Shown one piece after another: positions 30,613 through 39,361 of a stretch of 64,000 bases of DNA (position 1 is its first letter; each line of letters opens with the position of its first letter). Below the pieces are notes generated by a model. The model ran no database searches. It was not told the DNA's origin and saw only the letters and a program-made list of their open reading frames with translations. Origin of the DNA: Motilimonas pumila (GTDB lineage: Bacteria; Pseudomonadota; Gammaproteobacteria; Enterobacterales; CBDFNC01). The stretch lies in the NCBI RefSeq assembly GCF_003596335.1, contig NZ_QZCH01000013.1:57367-121366 (forward strand). Direction: 5' to 3'. The position numbers were made by a program, and so were the translations under genes.

Positions 30613-32319
30613 ATGAAAACATTTGCAGTCACTGCGGTGGCGTTAACAGTGGGAGTCGCAATAGGTGTAGCTGTGACTTCGTCAGGAGTGATATTTGGCC
30701 TAAGCGAGCAAACAGCAACGGCCAGCCAAAGCAGTCATGAGCCCTTGTATTGGGTTGCGCCGATGGACCCCAATTACCAAAGAGACAAACCCGGTAAATC
30801 ACCGATGGGTATGGATTTGATTCCAGTTTACGCCGATGACCTCAATGGCAGTAATGATGCCGCTGGCACCATCACCATTTCTGCTGCGGTTGAAAACAAC
30901 CTCGGCGTGAAAACGGCAAGTGCGGCAATGGCCCCGTTAATGCCGCGTATTGAAACCGTTGGCTACGTGGCGTTTGATGAAAGCCGCTTGTGGCAAACCA
31001 ATGTGCGGGTGGCTGGTTGGGTTGAGCAGCTCAATATAAACGCGGTGGGAGAGCAGGTTAAGCAAGGGGAAGTATTATTTTCTCTTTATTCGCCAGAGTT
31101 GGTTAAAGCGCAAGAAGAGCTGATAAGCGCTTATACAACCCAGCGCCGGGGCATGATCAACGGCGCGAAGGAAAGGTTAGTAACCTTAGGGGTTGATAAC
31201 AAACAAATTCAACAAATACTGCAGCGAGGCAAGGCGACACGAACCATCGCCATCAAGGCCCCTGCAGACGGCGTGATCGCAAGTCTCAATATTCGACAAG
31301 GCGGCTATTTGTCTCCGGCGCAGGCCGTGATAAGCGCAGGCCCTTTAGAGCAGGTTTGGGTGGACGCTGAGGTATTTGAGCGTCAATTCCATTGGCTCAA
31401 ACCGGGCACTCAAGCGTCGATGACATTGGACGCTATACCGGGCGGCGAGTGGCAAGGAGAAGTGGACTACGTTTACCCCATTCTTGACCCTGCTACACGC
31501 ACTTTAAGGGTGAGACTTAAATTCGCCAATCCTAACGGTGAACTCAAGCCTAATATGTTTGCCAATGTGGCGTTATTACCCAGTAGCAGTGAACAAGTGC
31601 TAACGATCCCACGCAACGCTGTGATCCGCACGGGCCAAATGGCACGAGTGGTATTAGCCCAAGGGGCGGGCAAATTCCGTTCAGCGCGCATTGAAGTGGG
31701 GCGAGAAGCAGGAGACAAAATAGAAGTTTTAGCAGGGTTAGTTGAGGGAGATAAAGTGGTGACATCGGCCCACTTTATGTTGGACTCTGAGTCAAGCCAA
31801 TCTGCTGATCTCTCACGTATTAACGGCGTTGATGCGGCGCCAGAAACGGTCTGGGCTAAAGGCGAAGTGACTGCCGTATTAGCGCCAAAGCAAATGTTGA
31901 CGATTCATCATCAGCCTGTGCCTGAATGGGATTGGCCAGGCATGGTTATGGACTTTTCAGTGGCGCCACAGATAGATCTGGCTGATTTTGCACCTGGCCA
32001 AGGGCTGGAGTTTGAAATGCAAAAAACAGACTCGGGGCAATATCAGCTAGTGGACTACAAGTTGGTGAAGAGCGACACCGCAACAGAGATCTGGCTGACC
32101 GGTGAAATCACCATGTTGATGGCCGACTTTGGCATGATCACTATTGCCCACCAAGCCGCGCCACAATGGCAATGGCAAGCCGGTGAAATGAACTTTACCA
32201 CAGACGAAGCCGTGCCACTGGCGCAGTTTAGCGAAGGCCAAAAGGTACGCTTTTTAGTAGCTAAACAAGGCGCCGAGTACTTGCTGCAGCAGCTTGAAGC
32301 CGCGGAGGACAAGCAATGA
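30613..32319 (+). CDS. CusB-like adaptor with two C-terminal CusF-like domains
   Basis: This 568-residue periplasmic adaptor of a copper/silver RND pump has an N-terminal membrane anchor (about 5-28) and a heavy-metal-binding domain (YWVAPMDPNYQ... to PMGMDLIPVY, about 46-73). The adaptor body covers about 85-395. Two CusF-like metallochaperone domains are then fused in tandem (about 415-486 and 495-563). The first has all the CusF ligand positions: His433, Trp441, Met444 and Met446. In the second, His513, Trp521 and Met526 remain, but the first methionine position is Gly524. E. coli has CusF as a separate protein. The gene overlaps cusA by four bases (ATGA). Confidence 0.92.
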   Translation: MKTFAVTAVALTVGVAIGVAVTSSGVIFGLSEQTATASQSSHEPLYWVAPMDPNYQRDKPGKSPMGMDLIPVYADDLNGSNDAAGTITISAAVENNLGVKTASAAMAPLMPRIETVGYVAFDESRLWQTNVRVAGWVEQLNINAVGEQVKQGEVLFSLYSPELVKAQEELISAYTTQRRGMINGAKERLVTLGVDNKQIQQILQRGKATRTIAIKAPADGVIASLNIRQGGYLSPAQAVISAGPLEQVWVDAEVFERQFHWLKPGTQASMTLDAIPGGEWQGEVDYVYPILDPATRTLRVRLKFANPNGELKPNMFANVALLPSSSEQVLTIPRNAVIRTGQMARVVLAQGAGKFRSARIEVGREAGDKIEVLAGLVEGDKVVTSAHFMLDSESSQSADLSRINGVDAAPETVWAKGEVTAVLAPKQMLTIHHQPVPEWDWPGMVMDFSVAPQIDLADFAPGQGLEFEMQKTDSGQYQLVDYKLVKSDTATEIWLTGEITMLMADFGMITIAHQAAPQWQWQAGEMNFTTDEAVPLAQFSEGQKVRFLVAKQGAEYLLQQLEAAEDKQ

Positions 32320-35300
32320 TTAGCGCCATTATTCGTTGGTCGATTGATAACCGCTTTCTAGTGTTAGTGGCAACCGCGGCTTTAATCGTGGGGGGGCTAT
32401 ACAGCGTAAAAAATACTCCGGTTGATGCTTTGCCCGATTTATCAGACGTTCAGGTGATCATTAAAACCAGCTACCCAGGGCAAGCGCCGCAGGTGGTCGA
32501 AGACCAAGTCACTTACCCGCTGACTACTGCCATGCTCGCCGTACCGGGCGCAGAAACGGTGCGGGGCTATTCTTTCTTTGGTGATTCATACGTTTACATC
32601 ATTTTTAATGATGCGACTGACATGTATTGGGCGCGTTCACGGGTGCTTGAGTATTTAAGCCAAGTGGCGCCTAACCTGCCAGCAAATGCAAAACCAACCT
32701 TGGGCCCAGATGCAACTGGGGTGGGTTGGATTTATAGCTATGTATTGCAAGATAAAACCGGCCAACATGATCTTTCCGAGCTGCGCAGCTTGCAAGACTG
32801 GTTTTTAAAATATGAACTGCAAACCGTAGCCGGTGTGTCTGAAGTGGCTACCGTGGGTGGAATGGTTAAGCAGTATCAGGTACAGATTGACCCTGCCAAA
32901 CTGCGTGCCTATGACCTGACTTTACAACAGGTGAATATGGCCATTCAAAACGGCAATCAGGAAAGCGGTGCATCTGTGGTGGAGGTGGCTGAGGCCGAAC
33001 ACATGGTGCGCACCACGGGGTATTTATCAAGCATTGAAGATATTAAAGCCTTGCCCCTGAAAGTGACTGCTCAAGGTACTCCTTTGTTATTAGGTGACGT
33101 GGCAGAAATCAACTTAGGGCCGCAAATGCGTCGCGGTATTTCCGAACTTAACGGTGAAGGAGAAGCGGTCGGTGGGGTCATAGTGATGCGTTTTGGTGAA
33201 AACGCCAGTGCAGTGATCGACCAAGTTAAAGCCAAATTAACTGAGCTGCAAAGAGGTTTACCGGAAGGTGTCGAGATAGTGACCACGTATGACCGCTCAA
33301 CCTTGATTGATGCCGCAGTGGAAAACCTATGGCAGAAATTAGCCGAAGAGTTCATTGTGGTGGCTGTTGTCTGTGCGCTGTTTTTATTCCATATACGCTC
33401 ATCTTTGGTCATTGCTCTGAGTTTACCCGTTGGCATATTAACGGCGTTTATCGTGATGCATTGGCAAGGCATCAACGCCAATATTATGTCCCTTGGTGGC
33501 ATCGCCATTGCCATTGGGGCCATGGTCGACGGTGCTATCGTGATGATAGAAAATGTGCATAAGCACATTGAGCGCACGCCGTTAACGGATGACAATCGCT
33601 GGCAAGTGATAAGCAAGGCGGCGCAAGAAGTCGGAGCCCCTCTGTTTTTCTCGCTACTTATCATCACCTTAAGCTTTGTACCTGTGTTTGCCCTTGAAGG
33701 ACAAGAAGGCAAGATGTTCTCGCCTTTGGCATTCACTAAAACGTATGCCATGGCGGCGGCTGCCGGTTTAGCTATTACCTTGGTACCTGTGTTAATGGGT
33801 TACTTTATTCGTGGCAAAGTTTTACCCGAGCATAAAAACCCGATTAACAAAGGTTTGATTGCGCTCTATCGTCCCATGTTAAAGCTCAGTTTGGCATACC
33901 CTAAAACCATCTTGCTGCTGGCTGCGGCTTTGCTAGCTTCAGCTTATTACCCAAGTAGTAAGCTGGGCAGTGAGTTTATTCCTCCGCTTGATGAGGGGGA
34001 TTTGATGTATATGCCAACCACTTACCCGGGGATCTCGGTCGGTAAGGCCAGAGAGCTGCTGCAGCAAACTAATAAACTGATCATGACGGTGCCAGAGGTT
34101 GCTACCGCCTGGGGCAAAATTGGCCGGGCAGAGACGGCTACCGACCCCGCGCCTTTAACCATGATAGAAACTGTGATCCAACTTAAGCCCAAAGCCCAGT
34201 GGCGTGAAGGTGTCACCAGTGAATCGCTGCGTAAAGAGTTTGACGCTTTGGTGCAATTTCCAGGCTTAACCAATGCATGGGTGATGCCGATTAAAACGCG
34301 CATAGACATGCTCGCGACCGGTATCAAAACCCCCATCGGCATCAAGATAGCAGGGCCAGATTTAACCGTGATAGAGCAGATAGGTGCTGAGCTAGAGCCG
34401 ATTATCAATGGCATAGAAGGTACCGCTTCTGTGTATGCCGAGCGAGTGGCTGGTGGCCGTTATGTCACTATCGATATTGATCGTCGCGCCGCCGCACGTT
34501 ACGGCTTAAGCATCAAAGACGTGCAACAAGTGGTGTCAACGGCTGTGGGTGGCATGAATGTCGGAGAAACGGTAGAAGGCTTAGAGCGCTACCCCATTAA
34601 TGTGCGCTATCCGCAAGACTATCGTGATTCTGTGCTCAAGTTGCAGCTATTGCCTTTAGTCACGCCAAACGGCGCGCGTATTGCGTTAGCAGACGTGGCG
34701 GACATTCGTTATGAAGATGGCCCACCGATGATTAAAACAGAAAATGCGCGACCTAATGGTTGGGTGTTTGTTGATATCGATCAGCGTGATTTGGGCTCCT
34801 ATGTTGTGGAAGCGCAACAAGCGGTGGCTCAGCAGTTAAAGTTACCGGCAGGTTATTCACTGGCATGGTCTGGCCAATACGAATACATGGAGCGTGCCAA
34901 GGCCCGGTTGAGCATAGTGGTACCTATTACCATCGCCATCATTGTGCTGTTGTTGTATTTCAGCTTCCGCCGGGTAGGTGAGGTGATGATCATTATGCTG
35001 ACCTTACCTTTAGCCATGGTGGGCGGTTTGTGGCTAATGCATTACCTTGGCTACAACTTTTCAATTGCGGTTGGCGTGGGCTTTATTGCATTGGCTGGGG
35101 TTGCAGTTGAGATAGGTGTGATTATGTTGGTGTACCTCAACCAAGCTTGGCATTACGCCAAGCTTCACGCTCAAGAGCAGGGCCAACCCCTTGCCACGCA
35201 AGACCTGATTGCAGCAATCCAGCAAGGGGCAGGACTGAGGGTGCGACCCGTTATGATGACAGTGTTAACCGTTATCATTGGCTTAATTCCCATTATGTAT

Positions 35301-35504
35301 GGGCAAGGCACTGGCTCGGAAGTGATGCAACGTATCGCCGCCCCCATGATAGGTGGCATGGCTTCTGCGCTATTGCTCACCCTATTGGTAATACCGGCCA
35401 TTTTTAAGCTGTGGAAGCAGCGTGAAATTGCAGCCTCAAGTGCCAGCTCTTTAACAGAGCATTCACCCAGTAAGACTGACTTAACAACCGATACACAAGA
35501 TTAA
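32316..35504 (+). CDS. cusA: CusA-like copper/silver RND efflux pump
   Basis: This 1062-residue inner-membrane RND transporter of the heavy-metal efflux (HME) subfamily uses the proton gradient to export Cu(I)/Ag(I) through the CusC channel. The methionine positions that mark the CusA subtype are visible in DEGDLMYMPTTYPGI, DPAPLTMIETVIQLKP and RIDMLATGIKTPIG, which favours Cu/Ag over Co/Zn/Cd. Twelve membrane segments follow the normal RND layout with two large periplasmic loops. It is translationally coupled to the adaptor. Confidence 0.95.
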   Translation: MISAIIRWSIDNRFLVLVATAALIVGGLYSVKNTPVDALPDLSDVQVIIKTSYPGQAPQVVEDQVTYPLTTAMLAVPGAETVRGYSFFGDSYVYIIFNDATDMYWARSRVLEYLSQVAPNLPANAKPTLGPDATGVGWIYSYVLQDKTGQHDLSELRSLQDWFLKYELQTVAGVSEVATVGGMVKQYQVQIDPAKLRAYDLTLQQVNMAIQNGNQESGASVVEVAEAEHMVRTTGYLSSIEDIKALPLKVTAQGTPLLLGDVAEINLGPQMRRGISELNGEGEAVGGVIVMRFGENASAVIDQVKAKLTELQRGLPEGVEIVTTYDRSTLIDAAVENLWQKLAEEFIVVAVVCALFLFHIRSSLVIALSLPVGILTAFIVMHWQGINANIMSLGGIAIAIGAMVDGAIVMIENVHKHIERTPLTDDNRWQVISKAAQEVGAPLFFSLLIITLSFVPVFALEGQEGKMFSPLAFTKTYAMAAAAGLAITLVPVLMGYFIRGKVLPEHKNPINKGLIALYRPMLKLSLAYPKTILLLAAALLASAYYPSSKLGSEFIPPLDEGDLMYMPTTYPGISVGKARELLQQTNKLIMTVPEVATAWGKIGRAETATDPAPLTMIETVIQLKPKAQWREGVTSESLRKEFDALVQFPGLTNAWVMPIKTRIDMLATGIKTPIGIKIAGPDLTVIEQIGAELEPIINGIEGTASVYAERVAGGRYVTIDIDRRAAARYGLSIKDVQQVVSTAVGGMNVGETVEGLERYPINVRYPQDYRDSVLKLQLLPLVTPNGARIALADVADIRYEDGPPMIKTENARPNGWVFVDIDQRDLGSYVVEAQQAVAQQLKLPAGYSLAWSGQYEYMERAKARLSIVVPITIAIIVLLLYFSFRRVGEVMIIMLTLPLAMVGGLWLMHYLGYNFSIAVGVGFIALAGVAVEIGVIMLVYLNQAWHYAKLHAQEQGQPLATQDLIAAIQQGAGLRVRPVMMTVLTVIIGLIPIMYGQGTGSEVMQRIAAPMIGGMASALLLTLLVIPAIFKLWKQREIAASSASSLTEHSPSKTDLTTDTQD

Positions 35505-35579
35505 CCCTTAAACCGTGCCGGCCGCCACAAGGTTTAAGTGGCGAGTTTGGCTAAATCAAACATGATAAAGCAGGACACA

Positions 35580-36122
35580 ATGATGAAGAAAACGTTGATT
35601 ACTCTCGCGTTCACTTTTGCTACCAGCAGCGCCTTTGCTGCAATGGACCACAGCAAGATGGATCACGGTGATATGGAACATTCGCAAATGAATCATGGCG
35701 AGATGGACCACTCGGAAATGGGTCATAGTAAAATGGATCACTCGATGATGGATATGGCCGGCATGTCTCAAGTCGGCATGGTGGCCCAAGGTGCAAAGCC
35801 TGACAAAGTTGTGCATGTTATTCTCAAAAAAGACATGACCATCAGCTTTAAAAAGCCCGTTACTATAGCCAGTAACGACGTGGTGCAGTTTGTTATTCTC
35901 AATACCACAGGTCAAGCCCACCAGTTCAGTATCGGCTCTCCGACTGAGCAGCAGCAAGCCCGCGCAGGAAAAGCGGATTCTGGGGTGCATCAAGTAGAGG
36001 TTGCTGCAGGTAAGGCGCAGCAGTTGTTATGGCATTTCCATGGGGAAAAACAAGTTGAGCTGGCGTGTAACCAAGACGGCCATGCTAAAGCGGGTATGGT
36101 TAAAACCTTAACAGTGCAATAA
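35580..36122 (+). CDS. Exported cupredoxin-like copper protein with Met/His repeats
   Basis: This 180-residue exported protein starts at the ATG at 35580, preceded by CAGGA. After the signal peptide (ending near AFAA) comes a low-complexity stretch of about 40 residues made of repeated M-D/E/G/N-H units. A cupredoxin domain follows, with ligand-like His in GQAHQFSIG and a Cys-His-Met set in ELACNQDGHAKAGM, typical of type 1 copper sites. It probably binds copper in the periplasm as chaperone or sponge for the Cus pump. The longer frame upstream has no signal peptide and is rejected. Confidence 0.85.
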   Translation: MMKKTLITLAFTFATSSAFAAMDHSKMDHGDMEHSQMNHGEMDHSEMGHSKMDHSMMDMAGMSQVGMVAQGAKPDKVVHVILKKDMTISFKKPVTIASNDVVQFVILNTTGQAHQFSIGSPTEQQQARAGKADSGVHQVEVAAGKAQQLLWHFHGEKQVELACNQDGHAKAGMVKTLTVQ

Positions 36123-36184
36123 ATGATTTATGCGTTGTGAAGCAAACAGCTTGCTTCACAACACAAAGGCATGAGGAAAAGAGA

Positions 36185-36661
36185 ATGACAATCAAAACAA
36201 CAAACAGCGCGATGCTAGCTCGTCTTTTATTGGCGGCGAGCTTAAGTGTAACGGCGACTTCCGTTATTGCGGCAAACATGGAAATGCACAAATCTGCTCA
36301 GTGTGGTTGCTGCACCGAGTGGGGCGACATTATGGCGGAAAAAGGCCATAATGTGAGTGTGATTGAGCAGCAAAATATGACACAGATTAAGCAACAAGTG
36401 GGTTTGCTGCCTGGGCTACAGTCTTGCCACACAGTGAAGGTGAGCAATGCCACCGGTCACGAGTACATTATAGAGGGTCACGTGCCTGAAGCGGATATCT
36501 TGAAGCTATTGGCGCAACAGCCTGAAAGCGTGGTGGGTTTGGCCGCACCCGGTATGCCTAGGTTTTCTCCTGGCATGGCTCAACCTGGCGAGCCTTATCA
36601 AGGTTTTGACGTCATTGCATGGGATAAAACGGGCAAGCAATGGGTATTTAGCCAATATTAG
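36185..36661 (+). CDS. Exported DUF411 metal-binding protein
   Basis: This is a 158-residue exported protein with signal peptide (cleavage near VIAA). The mature N-terminus has the DUF411 signature MHKSAQCGCCTEW with cysteines 40, 42 and 43, followed by GLLPGLQSCHT and EGHVPEADI. DUF411 proteins accompany copper-resistance genes; their mechanism is not settled. GAGGAAAAGAG precedes the ATG at 36185. It is the last gene of the copper operon and is followed by a terminator. Confidence 0.88.
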   Translation: MTIKTTNSAMLARLLLAASLSVTATSVIAANMEMHKSAQCGCCTEWGDIMAEKGHNVSVIEQQNMTQIKQQVGLLPGLQSCHTVKVSNATGHEYIIEGHVPEADILKLLAQQPESVVGLAAPGMPRFSPGMAQPGEPYQGFDVIAWDKTGKQWVFSQY

Positions 36662-36684
36662 CCCTCGCTCGCAAGCGTAAAATA

Positions 36685-36714
36685 ATGGGCCAGAACAGGC
36701 CCATCTTAATTTTT
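36685..36714 (+). terminator. Intrinsic terminator of the copper operon
   Basis: ATGGGCC and GGCCCAT enclose a six-base loop and are followed by CTTAATTTTT. It lies 24 bases after the DUF411 stop. Confidence 0.85.
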
Positions 36715-36818
36715 AGCTAGCATGCCATTGTCCTGATTACCGAGTGCTTAACCTATGCTTGGCAAAGATTCAGCCGCCGAATTAGCTTGTTGTTGGCGTT
36801 GGTCGAGCTTGCTCCTAT

Positions 36819-37114
36819 CCCACGGGCGTTGCCAAAAGCAAAGGTCCCCCAAACTAAAATGGTTAGCACTGCGCTAATAAGTTAAAGCATATTAATACTG
36901 CCGCTAAGTCGGTAATCATTCTAGCCGCGACCAAGTATTGGTGAGCGGGGTTAACACTTGGCGCGCCGAAAGCGTATAGACTTACCAGCATGCCTGTGCT
37001 GGGCAAGGTGACGTTCAGGTCTTGTGCCATCGTCGGTATTAACCCAACAATGACAAACTCTGTGGTGCCGATGGCAAAGGCACTTAAAGTAAGTGCAAAA
37101 AGTGCGAGTGGCAT
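36819..37114 (-). pseudogene. Relic of an MFS (DHA1-type) transporter
   Basis: The first 50 codons read as the intact N-terminus of a drug/purine-type MFS exporter (ALTLSAFAIGTTEFVIVGL, then MLVSLYAFGAP). The frame then departs from the family and stops after 83 codons. Further downstream on the same strand (36819-36872) a short stretch reading LTILVWGTFAFG resembles another MFS membrane segment in isolation. The rest of the roughly 390-residue transporter is missing. This looks like a gene reduced by internal deletions, not a functional small protein. Confidence 0.7.
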
Positions 37115-37211
37115 AAAGGGCCCCTTGTTACCTAATAGGGCTATTTAGCGGGAGTATTCCGTATCGCTCGGTTGTGAAAAACAGCATTACTTACAAATCA
37201 CTTTTGCCAAA

Positions 37212-37229
37212 AATAATGATAATAATAGG
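37212..37229. promoter_or_regulatory. Weak Fur-like hexamer repeat
   Basis: AATAATGATAATAATAGG contains about three NATAAT hexamers. It lies between the MFS relic and azlC. The right half departs from the Fur consensus and neither flanking gene is an obvious iron gene, so the site is weak. Confidence 0.25.
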
Positions 37230-37368
37230 ATGGTTACACTCGTTATAAGTGGCTGCTACTCGGTGAACACTTAGTGCGGTTTCCTCACCGTTTTTGCACT
37301 GTTTTGCACTGTTAGCACGGTCGTCTTATGTTAGGCTGCAATATGATATAGCAAAGGAAATTAAGGGC

Positions 37369-38076
37369 ATGACTGCTAATTCTGGCGTTGACCGATCCCG
37401 CTGGCAATTATTTATTAAGGGTGGCATTGCCATGTTACCTCTCAGCATTGCGGTATTACCGTGGGGTGTGCTAGCTGGTTCATTTGCGATTGAAGCGGGT
37501 TTTGGCCCTGTCGCAGGCCAAGCCATGTCAGCGATTGTGTTTGCTGGGGCCGCGCAGCTGGTAGCGATGGGCATGGTGCAAGCTGGAGCAGGGTTAAGTA
37601 GCATTTTTCTTACCACCTTGATTATTACGGCCAGGCACCTTTTATACAGCGTGGCCATGCGTGACAAAATAAGCCCGTTGCCATTACGCTGGCGCGTGAT
37701 TTTGGGTTTTTTGTTAACTGATGAATTATTTGCGGTTTGTGGCAAAGAGACGCAAGAGCAATTTAAGCCTTGGTTTGCGTTTGGTGCTGGCTTTAGCTTT
37801 TATCTCAGTTGGAACCTCGCAACTTTGCTGGGCATTGTGATGGGCAGCCAAATCCCTGGACTGGAGCACTGGGGTTTAGAGTTTGCCATTGCCGCGACTT
37901 TTATTGCTATTGTTATCCCCAGTGTGACGAGCTTACCTGTTTTAGCATGTGTGTGCTGTGCGCTATTTTTGTCTGTTGTGCTGACCGCATTTCAGGTTGA
38001 AGGCAGCTTAATGATAGCTAGCTTAGTGGCCATGGCTGTTGGCTATTTCTTAGATGTCAGGGTAAATAAGTCATGA
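37369..38076 (+). CDS. azlC: AzlC-family amino-acid exporter large subunit
   Basis: This is a 235-residue membrane protein of the AzlC family, the large subunit of a two-component branched-chain amino-acid exporter. About seven to eight hydrophobic segments are present, with the family stretches AIVFAGAAQLVAMGM (about residue 54) and ARHLLYSVAMR. The ATG at 37369 follows AAGGAAATTAAGGG; the longer frame starts at a TTG without support. Its end overlaps azlD by four bases. Substrates in this organism are inferred from the family. Confidence 0.87.
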   Translation: MTANSGVDRSRWQLFIKGGIAMLPLSIAVLPWGVLAGSFAIEAGFGPVAGQAMSAIVFAGAAQLVAMGMVQAGAGLSSIFLTTLIITARHLLYSVAMRDKISPLPLRWRVILGFLLTDELFAVCGKETQEQFKPWFAFGAGFSFYLSWNLATLLGIVMGSQIPGLEHWGLEFAIAATFIAIVIPSVTSLPVLACVCCALFLSVVLTAFQVEGSLMIASLVAMAVGYFLDVRVNKS

Positions 38077-38384
38077 TAGTGATGATGATAGCTGGCATGG
38101 CTGCATTGATCTTTGCCAGCCGCTATTTATTTTTATCGCCTAAGTTGCCGATAAGGCTGCGTGCCAGTACACAAAGATTTCTAACGTTTGCAAGCCCCGC
38201 GGTATTAACGGCTATTTGGGGGCCAATAGTATTTATGCCTGAAGGCCAGCTCGCGCTGAATATGCATAACGCTTATCTTTGGGCGGCGTTAGTGGCAATA
38301 GTGCTGGCTTGGGTGACGCGCCACGTATTGTTGACAACAGTGGTCAGCTTTGGCTGCTTTTTAGTGCTTAATCACTTTTTATAA
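38073..38384 (+). CDS. azlD: AzlD-family amino-acid exporter small subunit
   Basis: This 103-residue protein has four hydrophobic segments and is the small partner of AzlC. It overlaps azlC by four bases, indicating translational coupling. It converges on nrtR with only five bases between the stop codons. Confidence 0.87.
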   Translation: MIVMMIAGMAALIFASRYLFLSPKLPIRLRASTQRFLTFASPAVLTAIWGPIVFMPEGQLALNMHNAYLWAALVAIVLAWVTRHVLLTTVVSFGCFLVLNHFL

Positions 38385-38389
38385 CAAGC

Positions 38390-39136
38390 TTAAGCTTCTA
38401 AATTACGTACAAACCGGTACTCGGCGATATCTGGCTTAAGCCGATACAAGCTAGGGCGCTTGCCCTTACCTTGGGTATCACTGACTTCTCCGGTGTCTTG
38501 CAGCACTTGGGCTTGCTCAATCCGGCGACGAAATGACTTACTTTGAATACTTCTGCCTAGAATCACTTCGTGTAAGTGTTGTAACTGCGTTAAGGTGAAC
38601 GTTTCAGGTAGCGCATAAGCCAGTACCAATGAGTCTAACGCCTTTTGCTGCAGTTGCTTTAGCGCTAAGTCGAGGATTTTCGTGTGGTCAAATGCCAGCG
38701 ACATCTGTTGCGCTTGTGCCAGTGGGAACCATTGTACATCACTGACGGTATCGACATAGTGTTGGCAGTCTGCGTGAGCCATCAGCGCATAAAAGCTGAT
38801 GCTGGTGGACCAACCTCTGGGATCACGCTGGCCATTACCTAGCGCCACCAAAGGTTGCAAAAAGGGTGCTTCAATGCCTGTTTTTTGCTGCAAATGTCTT
38901 TGAGCACAATGGTCTAAATCAGTATCTTGTTGAGTATCCACAAACCCACCGGGTAAGCCCCACATGCCTTTTGCTGGGTGATTCGCCCGTTGCACTAACA
39001 AGGTAAATAACTGGCCGTCTTGCACCGTAAATAAAACGCTATCCACCGTGGTTAACGGTACGTCAAAGTCATGAATATTATAATTATTAAGGTAGCTTTG
39101 TTCTGTTTCTGACACGGGTATGAGTCCCTGAGACAT
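38390..39136 (-). CDS. nrtR: NrtR-type Nudix-related repressor of NAD metabolism
   Basis: This 248-residue protein joins an N-terminal Nudix-like domain (about 25-160) to a C-terminal winged helix (about 170-245), the NrtR architecture. NrtR represses NAD-synthesis genes and senses ADP-ribose or related compounds. The Nudix box here reads GGFVDTQQDTDLDHCAQRHLQQKTG in two parts: the REUxEE catalytic positions have become RHLQQK, so hydrolysis is unlikely and the domain is probably sensory only. It is divergent from prs-nadV, and four copies of one palindrome, one over its own start codon, lie in between. Confidence 0.9.
   Translation of the reverse strand: MSQGLIPVSETEQSYLNNYNIHDFDVPLTTVDSVLFTVQDGQLFTLLVQRANHPAKGMWGLPGGFVDTQQDTDLDHCAQRHLQQKTGIEAPFLQPLVALGNGQRDPRGWSTSISFYALMAHADCQHYVDTVSDVQWFPLAQAQQMSLAFDHTKILDLALKQLQQKALDSLVLAYALPETFTLTQLQHLHEVILGRSIQSKSFRRRIEQAQVLQDTGEVSDTQGKGKRPSLYRLKPDIAEYRFVRNLEA
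39124..39134. promoter_or_regulatory. NrtR operator D, at the nrtR start codon
   Basis: GTC-N5-GAC palindrome. Read on the minus strand it gives GTCTCAGGGACT, identical over 12 bases to operator B. It touches the nrtR start codon, fitting autorepression. Confidence 0.65.
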
Positions 39137-39265
39137 TTATGTGGCTATTATTTCAGTTTCCTACCTAAAAATACAATTTGTATTCCCATTACTCTGGTTT
39201 TTTATGTTTTCATGATTTTATATTTCATTTAAATCAATGTGATAGATTCATATTTCTTATTAAAT

Positions 39266-39276
39266 GTCTTTGGGAC
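39266..39276. promoter_or_regulatory. NrtR operator A
   Basis: TGTCTTTGGGACA, the same GTC-N5-GAC form, lies just upstream of the -35 box of the prs promoter. Confidence 0.6.
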
Positions 39277-39288
39277 AAATATTTTAGC

Positions 39289-39318
39289 TTGACTATTTAT
39301 GGTCTCAGGGACTATATT
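39289..39318 (+). promoter_or_regulatory. Candidate promoter of prs-nadV
   Basis: TTGACT and TATATT are separated by 18 bases, and operator B fills the spacer. This geometry would let a bound repressor block RNA polymerase. Confidence 0.6.
39302..39312. promoter_or_regulatory. NrtR operator B, in the promoter spacer
   Basis: GTCTCAGGGAC lies between the -35 and -10 elements. It is the best copy, sharing 12 bases with operator D on the opposite strand. Confidence 0.7.
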
Positions 39319-39333
39319 GTAATCACATTAAGG

Positions 39334-39344
39334 GTCACAGAGAC
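39334..39344. promoter_or_regulatory. NrtR operator C
   Basis: GTCACAGAGAC, the same form, lies 16 bases after the -10 element and 17 bases before the prs start codon. Confidence 0.55.
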
Positions 39345-39361
39345 ATTTAACGGAGTGAGTT

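Noticed and set aside
33071..33751. Long open frame (226 codons) antisense to cusA
   Set aside because: It lies wholly inside the strong cusA coding region, has low-complexity composition typical of an antisense shadow, and no ribosome site or known domain.
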